Assembly (NCBI GenBank): GCA_019454045.1
Contig: SKCR01035568.1
Span: 180,705 to 244,704 of the forward strand
DNA length: 64,000 nt
From: Zanthoxylum bungeanum
Lineage: Eukaryota > Streptophyta > Magnoliopsida > Sapindales > Rutaceae
Direction of reading: 5' to 3'
The notes beneath the pieces are model-generated. The model saw only the letters and a list, made by a program, of their open reading frames with translations, made no database searches and had not been told where the DNA came from. Made by a program: the position numbers and the translations under genes. Below, one piece after another: positions 22,976 to 35,289 of the stretch (the stretch's first letter is position 1; every line of letters begins with the position of its first letter).

Positions 22976-23538
22976 GATTCCTTCATTATGTTTCATGTAT
23001 GTTTGTTCCATTAGTCATTCATTTCCCCATCATATGCTTAGTTAGCTCTCTTCAATATTTATGCCCTTACCGTTATTGTTTATTTATATTTTCCACATTT
23101 ATTCGATATGCTCATGAGATTGTGTGCTCGCTTTTATTAACAATGCCTTTATAGTTGTTATTAGTTACATTATTGCACTTTATTGCTTAATACGTTCATG
23201 AATTATGTATTTTGCCTTCATTTCTTTCATTTACGATTATGGGTGTGCAAACTTGCATGTTGCTTAAATTATCTGGAAACATATGTTGCATGAGATTTGG
23301 TTGTACTATTGCATAAATCCTTTCATTACAAGTGGCATAAGTAAGGGACCATTCTGAACCCAACGGTTTGAGGTCTTCCCTTGCGATGGGTGAGTGCGGC
23401 CTTAAATTATTTTCTCGGTTCACACCGGGTGGTGACTCTATTTTTATTTCTCTGGTTTAGTTCCCCCGCGGGCTATTTCGTACTCCCAACCGGGCCGCGA
23501 GCCCGGGACAGCGTCGCCGATTTCTGTGTCCTACAGTC

Positions 23539-23556
23539 TGGTGACTCCACTGGGGA
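23539..23556 (+). other. Primer-binding site of the Ogre-type element
   Basis: TGGTGACTCCACTGGGGA begins three bases after the LTR end CCTACA. It fits the Ogre-type primer site with one mismatch to TGGCGACTCCACTGGGGA. Confidence 0.75.
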
Positions 23557-24551
23557 TAGAGAATTGGCCCCGAAATAATGTCTTGTAGTGATTGTGATTT
23601 ATGCTTTAGGTAACTGTGTCTATCGTGGGTTGAATGGGTTTAATCAAAGGCATTATTAGAGCTAAGTAATGGTTTGGTGTCTTTCTTCATTCACTACCTT
23701 TATATAAGGAAAAACTGAAGGCACCTAAATAATCATTACTCGTAGCTTACTGTGATGGACTAATTTGGAGGACTCATTGTTTATTCCTGTCACCAAGCGA
23801 TAAGAGCCTAAGAGGCTTGGGTATTTAAGAGAGTTCGCTCCACCCTCCCTCTGGGGAATCTACAATGGGAAATCCATTTGACAGTCAGTCACGTATCATA
23901 ACTCGTTGGCACATACCGTAAGGTATAAAAAAGGGTACGCTCACTTGGTCGCTTGAACCCTTGAGTGGGGAGACCTAGTTGTGGGCAATCCTTCGCCAAT
24001 GAAAGTCTTTGTCTACACTCCCGCAAACCCACATGTAGACCATAGTTGTATGACCAATAGAAACTACTTCTATGTGCTTGTATTTAGGGACCATCATCAT
24101 TTGGATTCAGTTGGACTTCTTGTAAAAAATGCGAACTTGTTGGGCCATTTAAACAGGGATAAGTTCTTATCTTATGACAATTGGGCTAAAAGTTTCTAAA
24201 ATACCGATGGGCCACGCCGTTGAAATTGTTTCTTTATGCTTATGCTTAGGGACCATCATCATTTGGATTCAGTTGGACTTCTTGTCAGAAATGCGAACTT
24301 GTTGGGCCATTTAAACATGGATAAGTTCGTATCTTATGACAATTGGGCTAAAAGTTTCTAAAATGCCGATGGGCCATCCTGTTTTTGGGCCCTTTATCAT
24401 TTGAAGTTGTTTAACCATGTTATCGCAAAGGTGTAAACCTGTTGGGACTTTTCAACTGGGACAAGTTTGCACCTTGCAATAATATGATTGAAGCTTTAAA
24501 ATGACAAGAGGCCGACTTATATATTCCATGCATTGCACGCATACATGCTGA
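23557..24551 (+). other. Untranslated leader with 162-bp tandem repeat
   Basis: About 1 kb without a supported gene. Two near-identical copies of a unit starting GGGACCATCATCATTTGGAT lie at 24087 and 24249 (162-bp period), with a third degenerate one near 24390. The small ORF 23981-24199 spans the repeat and has no recognisable domain. Ogre elements usually have a separate ORF1 before gag; none is visible. Confidence 0.65.
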
Positions 24552-25863
24552 TTGAGAATTTTAAAAGACACCATAGATTCTCGTTGGGTTAGGAAAGAGA
24601 GAAGACTCATCAAAAGACCGATAGCAAACATGAGCGAATCAGAGAACGAGGTATCCCGTATAGATCAGTTAGAGACCAATCTCACCAAGGTTACTGAACA
24701 GTTGCAAGCCTTGACTACTGCTATGGCCAATATGGTTGTGCCCCATGATGGGGGAAACTCTGAGAATGAGAGGTGTAAAGACCCTCCGACTAGATTGAAT
24801 GATGATATCCCAGGTTTTGATGATGATATGGCTGAATATGCTACGGGGAAAATAGCAGGGTCTCAAACTGAACTGCAGAAACTCCGAGATCAGGTAGAGT
24901 CGGTTACCCATAAGATGGGGGCAAGCACGGAGACCTGTTGGATTATGAGGCAATGACGTTTGAGGAACAGTTGCCAGCTTAGTTTAAAATGCCGGATATA
25001 GCCAAGTTTAATGGGAACGGGGACCCAATTGTCCATCTCCGGCAGTATGTCTCTGTTATAAGTTCAGTGGGCCTGTCAAAATTTCAGGTTCAGAAAATAT
25101 TTGGGATGTCACTCGAGGGGGCACCCGAGGTATGGTATCACAACCTGGAGAGGAAGATCAATGAGGATTGGAGGGAATTGGCAGAGGCCTTTTTGAGACA
25201 GTATGTTACAGATCTGGAGATCGACTTGTCACTCCGGGACGTAGAAAATACCAGGCAGAAGCCAGAAGAAAGCTTCAAGGAATATGTAGACCGTTGGAGG
25301 AGCCAGCTTTTGAAAATACAGACTCGGCCCTCAAGAATGACCAGATAAAGATGATTATCAAGGGTACTAAGCCCTCAATTTATGGCAAGCTGAGGAGAAT
25401 GACTTCCATGATTACTGATTTTCGACAGTTGAGGGAAACTGTCATGGATATTGAGGAAGAAGAGGCCGAGAATAGAAAGTTTTATAGCCTGAACAGGAGG
25501 CCCATTGGAGGAACATCAGGTACCAAGCTTGTTGCTACTGAGATTGCTGCTATCCGAAACCGACGTTTCTCCAACCTGGGTAGACCCTTGTCTAAGGTAT
25601 TGGAGAAATTAAAGAGACAGAGACTTCTGAAACCCCTAGAGACCAAAACACTTCCACACCATCCACCACCACATGTCAACATGAACCAGTATTGTCATTT
25701 CCACCAACAGAAAGGCCATGATACTGACAATTGTGCCCGCCTCCGCCATGAAATCCAGGACCTTATAGACTCCCAAAAAATACCCGACCCTGAAAAAGAA
25801 CAGCGTAACACACAAAAAAACCCCTACCGAATTACCACTCTGTCCCACCACCAACCTATATGA
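24552..25863 (+). pseudogene. gag: Ogre/Tat Gag, frameshifted
   Basis: The capsid/nucleocapsid precursor of the element. The frame from 24552 (likely real start MSESENEVSR at 24630) gives an N-terminal coiled-coil region with alternating leucines. A shift near 24955 leads to the capsid-like part at 24989-25348 (KFNGNGDPIVHLRQY, GAPEVWYHNL, EAFLRQYVTD, ESFKEYVDRWR), typical of retrotransposon Gag. A second shift near 25320 in an A-rich spot moves to the frame ending at 25863. That frame carries a zinc knuckle at about residues 175-190 of its ORF, CHFHQQKGHDTDNC, followed by LRHEIQDLI. At least two indels are therefore needed to explain the present sequence. Domain order and content match Tat/Ogre Gag, and pol follows at once. 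Confidence 0.8.
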
Positions 25864-26795
25864 TAAACTATGGCCTACCCGAAAGCCTTGTCCTCAAATC
25901 CTTCGACCACCAAGCCTTCTACCTGGGAATTTGGGATAGCAACAGCGAGGATGAAACAGAACAAGGGAAGAATTTCTGGGAAGATTTCTCCAGTAGTGAT
26001 GAAGAAGTGGTAAGAGGAATGACACGCAGCGGGCGTTTCTACAGTGATACGGCTGAGAAGGCTAAAGAAGTGTTGATAGAAGGGAGAGAAGTGGCAGAAA
26101 ATATGGATAATAATAAAGGGGATACAGTGCTGCGCCAGCTAAAGAAGACACGGGCACATGTCAGCAATTGGGAATTGTTGTGTTCGTCACAGGAGTACAG
26201 GCGTGCTATAGTTGAAGCCTTCAGCAAAATAATAGTATCAGAGGGTGCTAATCCTGCAATATTTGTAGGGTTAGTACAGGAGGAAACCTTGCAGGCAATA
26301 ACTTTTTCTGAGGAAGAACTCCCGGCAGAGGGAAGAAATCACAACAAGCCACTATTTATCAGGGCTGAAGTAAGGGACAAGAAGACATCTTGTGTAATGA
26401 TAGATGACGGCTCATCTATCAATGTTTGCCCATTGAAGATTTTGGCAAGGTTGGGAATGAAGGCAACGGATCTGGATCCCTCCAATATGACTAACAAAGC
26501 TTATGATGATAGCAAGCGAGGAGTCGAGGGTACCTTTGCCGCAGTAGTTAAGGTTGGCCCGATTGAGGATGAGGTTGAGTTCACAGTGCTGGATATCCCG
26601 GCCATTTTTGCTTTTTTATTGGGAAGGTCGTGGTTCCACAAGCTTGGGGGCGTGCCCTCCACTCTGCATCAGGTTATTAAGTTTCCATACGGGGGAGAGA
26701 TTGTCACCATCCGAGCTGAGGTAGACAGTGTTGTGGCCGCTTTGGAAATACAACATTTCACAATGTTCCAAGTGTCGGAAACTTTTGAGGAGTAG
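25860..26795 (+). pseudogene. pol: Ogre/Tat protease part of pol
   Basis: An open frame of 311 codons ending in TAG at 26793, in the same frame as everything up to 30587. The N-terminal 150 residues are a variable linker. The aspartic protease follows at about residues 155-275, with the active site VMIDDGSSINVCPL around residue 180 and the flap/second-half motif FLLGRSWFHKLGGVPSTLHQ near residue 245. DDGS in place of DTGA and the NVCPL continuation are characteristic of Ogre-type proteases. It would process the Gag-Pol precursor. Loss of the downstream frame by stops makes it a pseudogene even though this domain itself is intact. Confidence 0.8.
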
Positions 26796-28640
26796 GTGGA
26801 TCCTAAGGTGGCTAGGATCATGGAGAAGATGAAGTTCGAGCCGGGTAAAGGTTCGACATTGCCAAACTTTAAGGGGCAGACTACTCGGAGAAGGTTGGGA
26901 TACATGTCTGATGAGGATAAGCCGAAAGCCAAGAAGAAATGGTTGAAGCTGATGGAATGCTTTGTGAAGGCAACGGAATATCAGGGAGAACCTGAACCGG
27001 TAGAAGTAAATAGGATTATTGTGCCCGGGTTTGAGATCTTTCTGGATGTGATAAGTGAGAAGTCACTGGCATCAGAAATTGCGAAGAATGAATAAGAGAA
27101 ATGGGAAGAAGAGCTGATGAAGTTGGAAAGCCTGACCCTCAAGGAAAAGGAGAAAGACCCAGTTGTGGGAGATGAAGCATCTATGGAGGATGAAGATGTT
27201 TATCTCTCCGATTTATTTGAATGTATTCCCGCATCTGCTAGCAATAAAGACAATCATTTTGCTTACTCGTCTGAGTCTCTCCCTTTCAATTTGCACGACT
27301 TGAGTATATTTGATATCAGCTCCACAAAAACAAATGCATTTAACCTTGGTACACCTTATAGCCCCATGGAAATTCTAATTGCAAGTGAGGTTACCTCTGA
27401 GGAGCGGGAGAAATTAGAAGAAATATTAGCCAAATATACCAAGGTGTTTGCTTGGTCCTATGAGGACATGTCTGGAGTAGACAGAAGCATCGCCCAGCAT
27501 ACAATACCGACTTATCCAAATATGAAGCCAGTGAAACAGAAACTTCGACGGATGAGACCTGAGTGGGCCGAGAAAGTCAGAGAGGAAGTCAAGAAACAGA
27601 TAGATGTGGGGTTCCTGGAAGTAGTCAAGTATCTTGAGTGGTTGGTAAATATTGTGTCGGTGCCGAAGAAAGACGGGAAGGCCAGAATGTGTGTGGATTA
27701 CAGAGATCTTAACAAGGCTTGCCCGAAAGATGATTTTCCTCTACCTCATATAGATGTGCTAGTTGACAGTGCGGCTTAATCTGCCATGTATTCATTTGCA
27801 GATGGGTTTTCAGGATACAATCAGGTTCTCATGGCTGAAGAAGACAAGCACAAGACTGTCTTTGTCACCGAGTGGGGCATATATTATTAAAAGGTAATGT
27901 CGTTTGGGCTCAAGAATGCAGGAGCTACTTATCAGCGGATGGCCACTACACTATTTCATGACTTGATGCACAAAGAGATTTAAGTATATGTGGATGATAT
28001 GATGGTGAAATCAGAGACAATAATTGGGCATATAGAAGCACTGGAGAAGTTCCTTCAGAGAGTTGACAAATACAACCTGCGGCTGAATCCCAAGAAATGT
28101 GTGTTTGGGGTAACATCAGGAAAGTTGTTGGGACATACAGTGGGAATGGGAGGAATAGAGGTAGACTTTGAGAAGATCAAAGCAATCACAGAGATGCCGG
28201 CACCAAAGACTGAGAAGGAAGTCATAGCATTCCTCGGGAAAATTCAGTACATCAGTCGGTTCATCACCAAGTTGACATCAGTATGTGAGCCTATCTTCAA
28301 ACTGCTGAGAAAAGACCAGCCAGTGAAATTGAATGAGCAATGTCAAGCAGCCTTCGACAAGATCAGAGAATACTTGGTAAAGCCTCCTGTATTGAAACCT
28401 CTGAGACCGGACAGACCCTTGATATTGTATTTGGCCATAGAATCAGAAGCACTGGGGGCAATGATGGTACAGGCAGATGAGACAGGGGTAGAGCATGCAG
28501 TCTACTATCTCAGTAAAAAGATGCTTCCGTACGAAGCCCGTTATCAAGAGGTAGAGAAGATCTGTTTGGCAGTGGTATGGGCATCCAGAAAATTACGGCA
28601 TTACTTCCAATCTTACAAGATTCAGGTGGTAGCAAAGTAG
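26796..28640 (+). pseudogene. pol: Ogre/Tat reverse transcriptase part of pol
   Basis: Continues the protease frame without any indel but with stops at 27093, 27777, 27888, 27981 and 28638. Motifs in order: PVKQKLRRMRPEWAEKV (27530-27580), VPKKDGKARMCVDYRDLNKA (27660-27718), FADGFSGYNQV, VMSFGLKNAGATYQR, the catalytic YVDDM at 27987-28001, and LRLNPKKCVFGV. The connection region IQYISRFI and the RNase-H-like IYYLSKKM-equivalent VYYLSKKMLPYEARY follow. The enzyme copies the element's RNA into DNA. The stop at 27888 replaces a usually conserved tyrosine and the one at 27981 a usually acidic residue, so they are not simple recoding sites. Confidence 0.85.
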
Positions 28641-29198
28641 AATCCCCTGAAGTATCTATAGTCAGTACCTTCGCTAGTGGGGAAGTTGGGCAGATGGTTA
28701 GTGTTGCTAACAGAGTTTGACATTGAGTACCTCACTTCCAAGGTAATCAAAGGGCGAGCCGTAGCAGAGTTCCTGGCATTGCAACCTATTGAAGGGGATC
28801 AGTACAAGTTCGAATTCCCAGATGAAAAGATCCAAGCAATAACAGTCCAAGGGTGGAAAATGTATTTCGACGGAGCAGTGAATTGCAAATGAGCTGGAAT
28901 TGGGATCATGATAGTGACTCCCGAATGAGAGACTTTGTCTATGGCCAAGAGGCTGACGTTCAGAGTAACTAACAACATGGCCGAGTATGAAGCATGTGCT
29001 TTTGGATTGACTGCATTGATAGCCTTGAAGGCTGAGAGAGTTGAGGTCTACGGAGATTCGATGTTGGTAGTCTAACAGATGCGAGGAGGGTGGGAATTGA
29101 AGGAAGAACAGTTGAAACCGTATCTCTTTCACCTCAGAAAGGTGGCACAGGTTATCCCCAATTGTAAGTTTCAGCACTTGGCGCGAGAAGGGAATTAG
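28641..29198 (+). pseudogene. pol: Ogre/Tat RNase H part of pol
   Basis: Same frame as the rest of pol. The catalytic acidic set is visible: YFDGA (28864), NNMAEYEAC (28972-28998), YGDSMLVV (about 29049) and MADALATLAA (29199). In-frame stops at about 28662, 28890, 28926, 29073 and 29196 break it. At 29196 the context REGN*MADALATL shows a glutamine turned into TAG. The domain degrades the RNA strand in RNA-DNA hybrids. A duplicated archaeal-type RNase H sometimes found in Tat elements cannot be recognised here beyond this copy. Confidence 0.75.
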
Positions 29199-30587
29199 AT
29201 GGCAGACGCATTAGCTACACTTGCAGCGACTTGGGAAAATCCAGAGAAGTTAGTGATGAGACCATTGGTACTGATAACAACGAGCAGGCCTGTTTATGAG
29301 ATAGAAAGAGTTCTGGAAGTGGAGGTCGATGATGGAAAACCTTGGTACCATGATATTCAGCGATACCTGGAACTCAGAGAACTCCCAGAAAAAGCAAGCA
29401 GAAAAGATAGAATAGATATTCAGAAGTTGGCTTCTCAGTATGTGGTTTTGAAAGGAGAATTGTACAAGAGACAGGCAAATGGCGTTCAGCTGAAGTGTTT
29501 GAGAAAAGAAGAAGCTCATAAGACAATGGAAGAAGTACATGTCGGGGTATGTGGACCGCACATGAATGGGTTGAACTTGTCTCGCAAGATTATAAGACAA
29601 GGCTTCTACTGGTTGACCATGGAGACAGACTGTGCAAAGCTGGTAAAACATTGTCATGATTGTCAAGCACACGGTAATTTGAACCATCTGCCTCACATAG
29701 AGTTACACGGGCTATCAGAGCCATGGCCTTTCTCAGCATGGGGAATTGATATGATCGGGGAGATTCGACCGAATGCATCGAATGGACATCGTTTCATAGT
29801 AGTGGCAGTGGACTACTTCTCAAAATGGGTGGAAGCCGAGTCATTTCATAACGTCACAGCAAAGTAGATGGCGAAGTTCATAGCTCGGAACATCATATGT
29901 CGATATGGGATGCCGCATCATATAGTGATAGATAACGGAGTTCAGTTTCAAGAGGAAACGAAGGCAATGCTACAGAGATATGAGATAGGACATCACAAGT
30001 CGTCACCTTATCGGCCACAGGAAAATGGGCCAGTCGAGGCAGCCAATAAGACAGTAAAGAAGATATTAGCCAAGATGACAGAGAACTGCAAAGATTGGGC
30101 TAATAAGCTACCGTACGCCATGTGGGGGTACAGAACATCTGTGAGAACGGCAACGGGAGCCACGCCTTACTCTTTGGTCTACAGAATGGAAGCAGTGCTG
30201 CCAATGGAAGTTGAGATACAATCCATGTGGGTTCTAGCAGAAGCAGAGTTGCCTGAACAGGAATGGGCCTCACAGCAATTTGAATAGTTAGCACTACTGG
30301 ATGAAAAGAGGATGAAGTCCTTGCATCACATGCAGATATATCAGAAGAGACTAGCCCGAGCATTAAACAAGAAGGTGTGTCCTACTAAGATCAGAAAGGG
30401 TGATTTGGTACTTAAGCAGTCAAGGCCGTCGACGACAGACCCAATAGGAAAGTTCAGACCCAACTGGGAAGGACCCTACATAGTGCAGAAAGTAATGGGA
30501 AATGAGGCAGTGAGACTGTTAGATTTGGAAGGGAATGAGTTCACTGAGCCGATCAACGTAGACAGATTGAAGCAATATTTTGCCTGA
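29199..30587 (+). pseudogene. pol: Ogre/Tat integrase part of pol
   Basis: The same frame continues to the natural stop at 30587, with TAG at 29865 and 30285. The HHCC zinc finger reads VHVGVCGPHMNG...CHDCQ (about 29535-29670). The DDE core has its first aspartate in GIDMIGEI (29740), the second in VIDNGVQF (29925) and the glutamate in ENGPVEAANK (30022). The C-terminal part has the RKGDLVLKQ and GPYIVQKV motifs of the GPY/F module (30395-30495). The frame ends NVDRLKQYFA. No chromodomain follows, as expected for Tat rather than chromoviruses. The stop at 30285 (QFE*LALLDEKR) is again a glutamine codon changed by C to T. Confidence 0.85.
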
Positions 30588-31469
30588 GAAAGAGAAGACC
30601 CGGCAGAAGACCTAACCCAACGGAATAGGAAATTCATTCATGCATGCATGCATACACATAACGTATCTGCATTCTTTTTTATGTTTTGTTTTGTTTTGTA
30701 TTCACAGGTTTCAAAGAAGAAAAGAAGAAAGCGGCAAATGCAAGCCAACTAGAAGCAACAACACATCAATATCAGTATCAGTTTTGGGGATGAGACTCAG
30801 GGGGCGAGGCCCACATCAGTATCAGTATCAGTTTTGGGGATGAGTCCCGGGGGGCGAGGCCCACGTCAGTATCAGTATCAGTTTTGGGGATGAGTCCCAG
30901 GGTCGTGACCCACATCGTCAGCAGTTTTAGGGATGAGTCTCAGGGTCGTGACCCACATCGTCAGCAGTTTTGGGGATGAGTCACAGGGTCGTGACCCACA
31001 TTGTCAGCGGTATTGGGATGCGTCCCAGGGTCGAGGCCCCCGTTTTCGGTTGTAGTTATCGGGATGCGTCCCAGGGTCGTTGGACCCCTGCATCATCAGT
31101 TTTGGGGATGCGTCCCAGAGTCGTGACCCACATTGTCAACGTTATCGGGATGTGTCCCAGGGTCGAGGCCTCTGTTGTCGGTTGTAGTTATCGGGATGCG
31201 TCCCAGGGTCGTTGGCCCTCTGCATCATCAGTTTTGGGGATGTGTCTCAGATTCGTGACCCACATTGTCAGCGGTATTGGGATGCGTCCCAAGGTCGTGA
31301 CCCCCGTTGTCGGTTGCAGTTATTAGGATGCGTCTCAGGATCGAGGTCCACTACGTCATCAACTCAGCTCGAAGCAGCAGGCAAGTCATGTGGCAGCTGG
31401 TGAGCCAGGTAAGTAAAAATGCATTGCACAACTTTGACAGGATTATCATTGTCACACACTACACAAGTC
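30588..31469 (+). repeat. 3' untranslated region with tandem repeats
   Basis: After the pol stop come the GCATGCATGCATAC stretch and a T-rich run ending TTCACAG at 30707. About ten degenerate units of roughly 60 bp follow (30775-31370), containing GGGGATGAGTCCCAGGG and a (C/T)AGTATCAGTTTT or CATCGTCAGCAGTTTT tail. Tandem arrays between pol and the 3' LTR are a known habit of Tat/Ogre elements. ORFs here span the repeats and are not genes. Confidence 0.8.
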
Positions 31470-31488
31470 CCATCAAAGTGGGGGCGAC
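31470..31488 (+). other. Polypurine tract of the Ogre-type element
   Basis: CATCAAAGTGGGGGCGAC ends directly at the LTR start TGTAGGCA (31489). Confidence 0.75.
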
Positions 31489-33827
31489 TGTAGGCACAGC
31501 ATTTTTGCATATAAGTCCCAATTATGAGTCTCGTATGGAGGCACAACTCTTTAGGTTGCGGAAGTCGCAGGAAATGAATGTCGAAAGGGGAAATTTAGAA
31601 TAAGTATGTCATCGGATTCAATTCACATGTTCACTGCTTTCATTCGTGCTGCGTTCGTGAACACGTTCGAACGTCAAATAGATTGCGGTCATTCGTGTAG
31701 CGTTTGAATCGGCATTCGAACGGTGTCGGTACTTCTGGTTTTGTTGCTAGCCTCACGCCCAAGCCCAATTAGCCCACCAAAACCTACCCAAAAATAATTA
31801 AAACATTTAAAACACATGTCACAAATTAAAATAATATCCTTCCTAAATTAAATAAATCACATTCCAAATTAAATAAAACAAATCCAATCTAAATAATTCA
31901 CATACCTAAATAAAACAAATCAAATATAGCATCTTCCCAATCAAGCCCAATCATATCCCTAATTAAATAGACATTTTCCTTGGGATATACTAATTATGAG
32001 ATATCACCATTGATTGCATGATTCCCTTTCCTATTCACACAAGAAGAACCCTAGCCTTTGCCTATAAAAGAAGACACAAGCCCAACCCTTGCTCCCCCTA
32101 ACATACACGCCCAAAGAAAAAAAAAGTAAGAAGCAAGCAAATAATTTTCTCTTCTACTATACTCCACCATCACGGAAATACTCACGAAATAACCCATCCA
32201 TTGCTGCATCACGCAGCCCTCCATTCATCGAAAACACATACCCAAACCATAGCTTAAACCACCGAAAATCACAGCCCAAAACAGTCCCTGCAGTGACCAC
32301 AAAACAGCAGCCCCAATACCCCCCTTAAAAAATGCCAAAACAGTGCCTTAATACAGTGAAAATAGTGACCAGAAAATACAGCAAAAATAGCAGCAAAATG
32401 GAGGAAATGACAGCTCAAAACAGCGAAGCAGCGAATGAGAGCAGTGGACCAGTGAACCGGAGGAGTTGCGGAGCATCAACCCTTCCGACGGCCGTGTAAT
32501 GCACTTTCGAGAGACGACCTAAGAGGTTAGACCTTATGGCACCTTTCTTATTTATTCTCATCTTTTTTGTTGTTTATTAGGATTCCTTCGCATGAGAGTC
32601 GTTTGTTGATATATGTTGTGGTCCTTGAATGAATGGAATATGTGTTCTTTCTTGTGGTATATCGGATGGAAACCCAGACGTAAATTCCGTAGCCGAATCT
32701 GAATGGACGGTATTGCGGTTTGCACTCGGGATACAATGCCACGTACCACTTGAGAGATTCACACATTTCATTTTATCCAACCTTGTATTCGAGCATGATT
32801 GGGTTACTAGTATGTTATTTATTATTTAAGCGTGATTTAGCCATTAGTATGCTATTACTTTCTGCATGTTACTTATTTATGCATGATGATATAGTGCGCA
32901 TGGGCAAATCAAGTTGGATTAAAGGTCCTCCATTTTGAGGGATAAAAAACCCAAGGGCTACCTTTGCCACGACGTTTTGCCGCGCCGGACGGAGTATGTT
33001 TGATTGAATGTGAGATATGTTTAATCGAGCATACGAGGTCCTATATTATTGTTGTCTTTATTTTATATGCATTGTAATATAATGCGCATGGGCTAACTAG
33101 GGTGGATTAAAGGTCCTCTATTCGAGGGAAATGCCTGAAGGCTACCTTTACCACGATATTTTGCCGCGCCTTTTATTATGTCATTTACCCTTTGCATATC
33201 ATTGTTTTATTTACGCATGCATTGCATTCTTGTGCGCATGGGCTAACTAGGGTGGATTAAAGGTCCTCTATTCGAGGGAAATGCCTAAAGGCTACCTTTT
33301 CCACGATGTTTTGCTGCGCCGGACGAGGTGCACCCGATTGAATGTGAAATGTGTTCCATCGGGCACATGAGGTCCTACATTGTGTATTTGTTTATCCATA
33401 TATGTGTTTGTGTCATTTCAGATGCCATTTTGGCAATCTCGTTCGAACGCGTTTCCAAATGCTACATGAACATATGCATCATGCCTCATTCCGTTCGAAC
33501 GTGTTTACGAACGCTACACGAACGCGTACATTCTTTCTTATTTCTGTTCGAACGCATCTCAGAACGCTACTCGAACGCTTGCATTATGTTTACCGTTCGA
33601 ACGCGTTTACGAACGCTACTCGAACGCGCATGCATTTTATTATTTCATGCATCAGGTCTCATCCCGTTCGAACGCGTTATCAAACGTTATACGAACGCGG
33701 ATATTTTGTTTATCATTCGAACGCATTATCAAACGCTACTCGAGCGCTTGCATTTTATTTACCGTTCGAACGTGTTTACGAACGTTACACGAACGCGCAC
33801 ACACTGGACAGATTCCTTCATCATGTT
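31489..33827 (+). mobile_element. Ogre-type 3' LTR, part 1
   Basis: Colinear with the 5' LTR (11737-13089 and 21980-22990). TATA box TATAAAAG at 32063-32070. It contains the three AAAGGTCC units and the GTTCGAAC array. It is interrupted at 33828 by an Athila-like solo LTR. The intact text near 32815 shows the uninterrupted target site of the nested Ogre derivative. Confidence 0.85.
32063..32070 (+). promoter_or_regulatory. TATA box of the Ogre-type 3' LTR
   Basis: TATAAAAG in the same context as at 12320 in the 5' LTR. Confidence 0.55.
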
Positions 33828-35196
33828 TGACCGGCGTAAACACACACGTATAACGCAAGCGCACGTATCATTCAAGTAGTATAAAAATATCAATCCCACG
33901 AGGACTTAATTCCTACTGTTGTTATTAATTATTGAATCTATTTATTTACAAATATCTAATTAAAGGGAGAATAGAATTGATTGCTTGATTGATTTGGTTG
34001 ATTAAAGATTTGCTAAATAAATAAATAAAAAGATAAAAGAAAATACTAAGGAAAATAAAAGACACAAAGATCTAGGGTTGTGAATTCTATTAATATCATT
34101 TAAAAGATGAAGTGATTATTTTATGTTTGTGTAATAAATCAGTTTACTAATCTGGAACACTAAATTATGTAAAAGCCTCTTCCGATGGTCAATTACAAAT
34201 ACCCAGTATAACCCAATTGAACCATATTCCTATGTCAACCACATTACCTGGATTCATTAAGTCTAAGTTCCAATTATGGCTACCCCCGCCCGACAGGTAT
34301 ATTCCTATCCTGTAAGGAAATCTATTAAAGGGTTATCTATCCTCAAGGAAGATCGTGGGCTATTAAGTCTAAGGCTGAAACCTAAAATCCCTATGTCTAG
34401 TTCATTTTAGATTTACCATTTCAATCTTATTGGTGATCAGACAACAAGAAGCATTAAGCTTAAGACTTAATAAATAAACTTTTAAATTACCCAACTATAA
34501 AATAATCCCTTATAAACCGGTGATATTAAAAGTCATCACAACCCCTAGATAACTAACACATATCTAGGACTAATAAAAACACAAAAATAAAAGACATAAA
34601 ATAAAAATACTGAAAAGTAAAATAAAATAAAATAAAATAAAATGCTAAGGTAAAAGGAATTACTTTTACTACTACTAATTTAGATATCTCCCATAAAATA
34701 ATATATAAACTTGTGTTAAATTTACCAACCGACCAGTCTGGCGGTATCCAGATTAAGTCAAATTAAGTCCAACCAGCCATTAAGGCGGAACCAAAAATAA
34801 ATTTACCAACCGACCAGTCTGGCGGTATCCTTGATTAGTCAGGTTTAAACTAGATTAAAATTACATTACCAACCAACCAATATAGCGGTATTCCGTATTA
34901 AGTCAATATTTTAAATAGTGAATATATTATTTTTACGGGAGATTAATCTAAATAGTAACAGTAGAAGAATTACCTTTCACCCTAGCTGAAAAAGTTACTT
35001 CAACATGGTGAATAGTAAAAACTGTAAAAAGTAAAAAGTAAAAATTAAATTACTATTATTACAAAAAGTAATTAAAATTATTTACAAACTAAAAATTAAA
35101 AACTAAAAAATAAAAATTCTAGAGAGAGAAACTCTCTCTAGAGAGAGAAATCAAGAGAGAGAGAGAGGTGTACAAAATTCTGAAATTTCGCGCTGA

Positions 35197-35256
35197 ATTT
35201 ATAGGCAAATTTTTCACTATTCCAGAGTCGCGACGCCAAGGATCTCAGAGTCGCGA
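35197..35256 (-). promoter_or_regulatory. TATA box with paired GTCGCGAC palindromes
   Basis: The minus strand has TATAAATT at 35204-35197. GTCGCGAC at 35227-35234 and again at 35249-35256 lie 22 and 44 bp upstream. Downstream (35105-35168) is a CT-rich initiator-like tract on the minus strand. The same arrangement, with one mutated palindrome, is at 11421-11480. Confidence 0.6.
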
Positions 35257-35289
35257 CGCTGAATTTGTCGACGTGGCACAATGAGAAGA

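Larger units (their letters stand above)
21980..23535 (+). mobile_element. Ogre-type 5' LTR, part 2
   Basis: Continues the LTR after the nested insertion, colinear with 32818-33827 and 35988-36530. It ends CCTACA at 23535 next to the primer site. It carries two internal repeat families, listed separately. The three overlapping long ORFs at 22444-23045 are in all three frames of the same array and are not genes. Confidence 0.85.

Noticed and set aside
22444..23045. Three overlapping ORFs of 150-177 codons in all three plus frames
   Set aside because: They arise from a tandem array whose unit lacks stops in several frames; the peptides are repeats of the same arginine/threonine-rich text and the array is non-coding LTR.
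25860..30587. Programmed stop read-through in the Ogre-type pol
   Set aside because: About 13 stops at scattered places, two replacing usually conserved residues, fit decay rather than recoding.
33328..33879. Long ORFs in the 3' LTR
   Set aside because: The same GTTCGAAC array as in the 5' LTR; also cut by the solo LTR.
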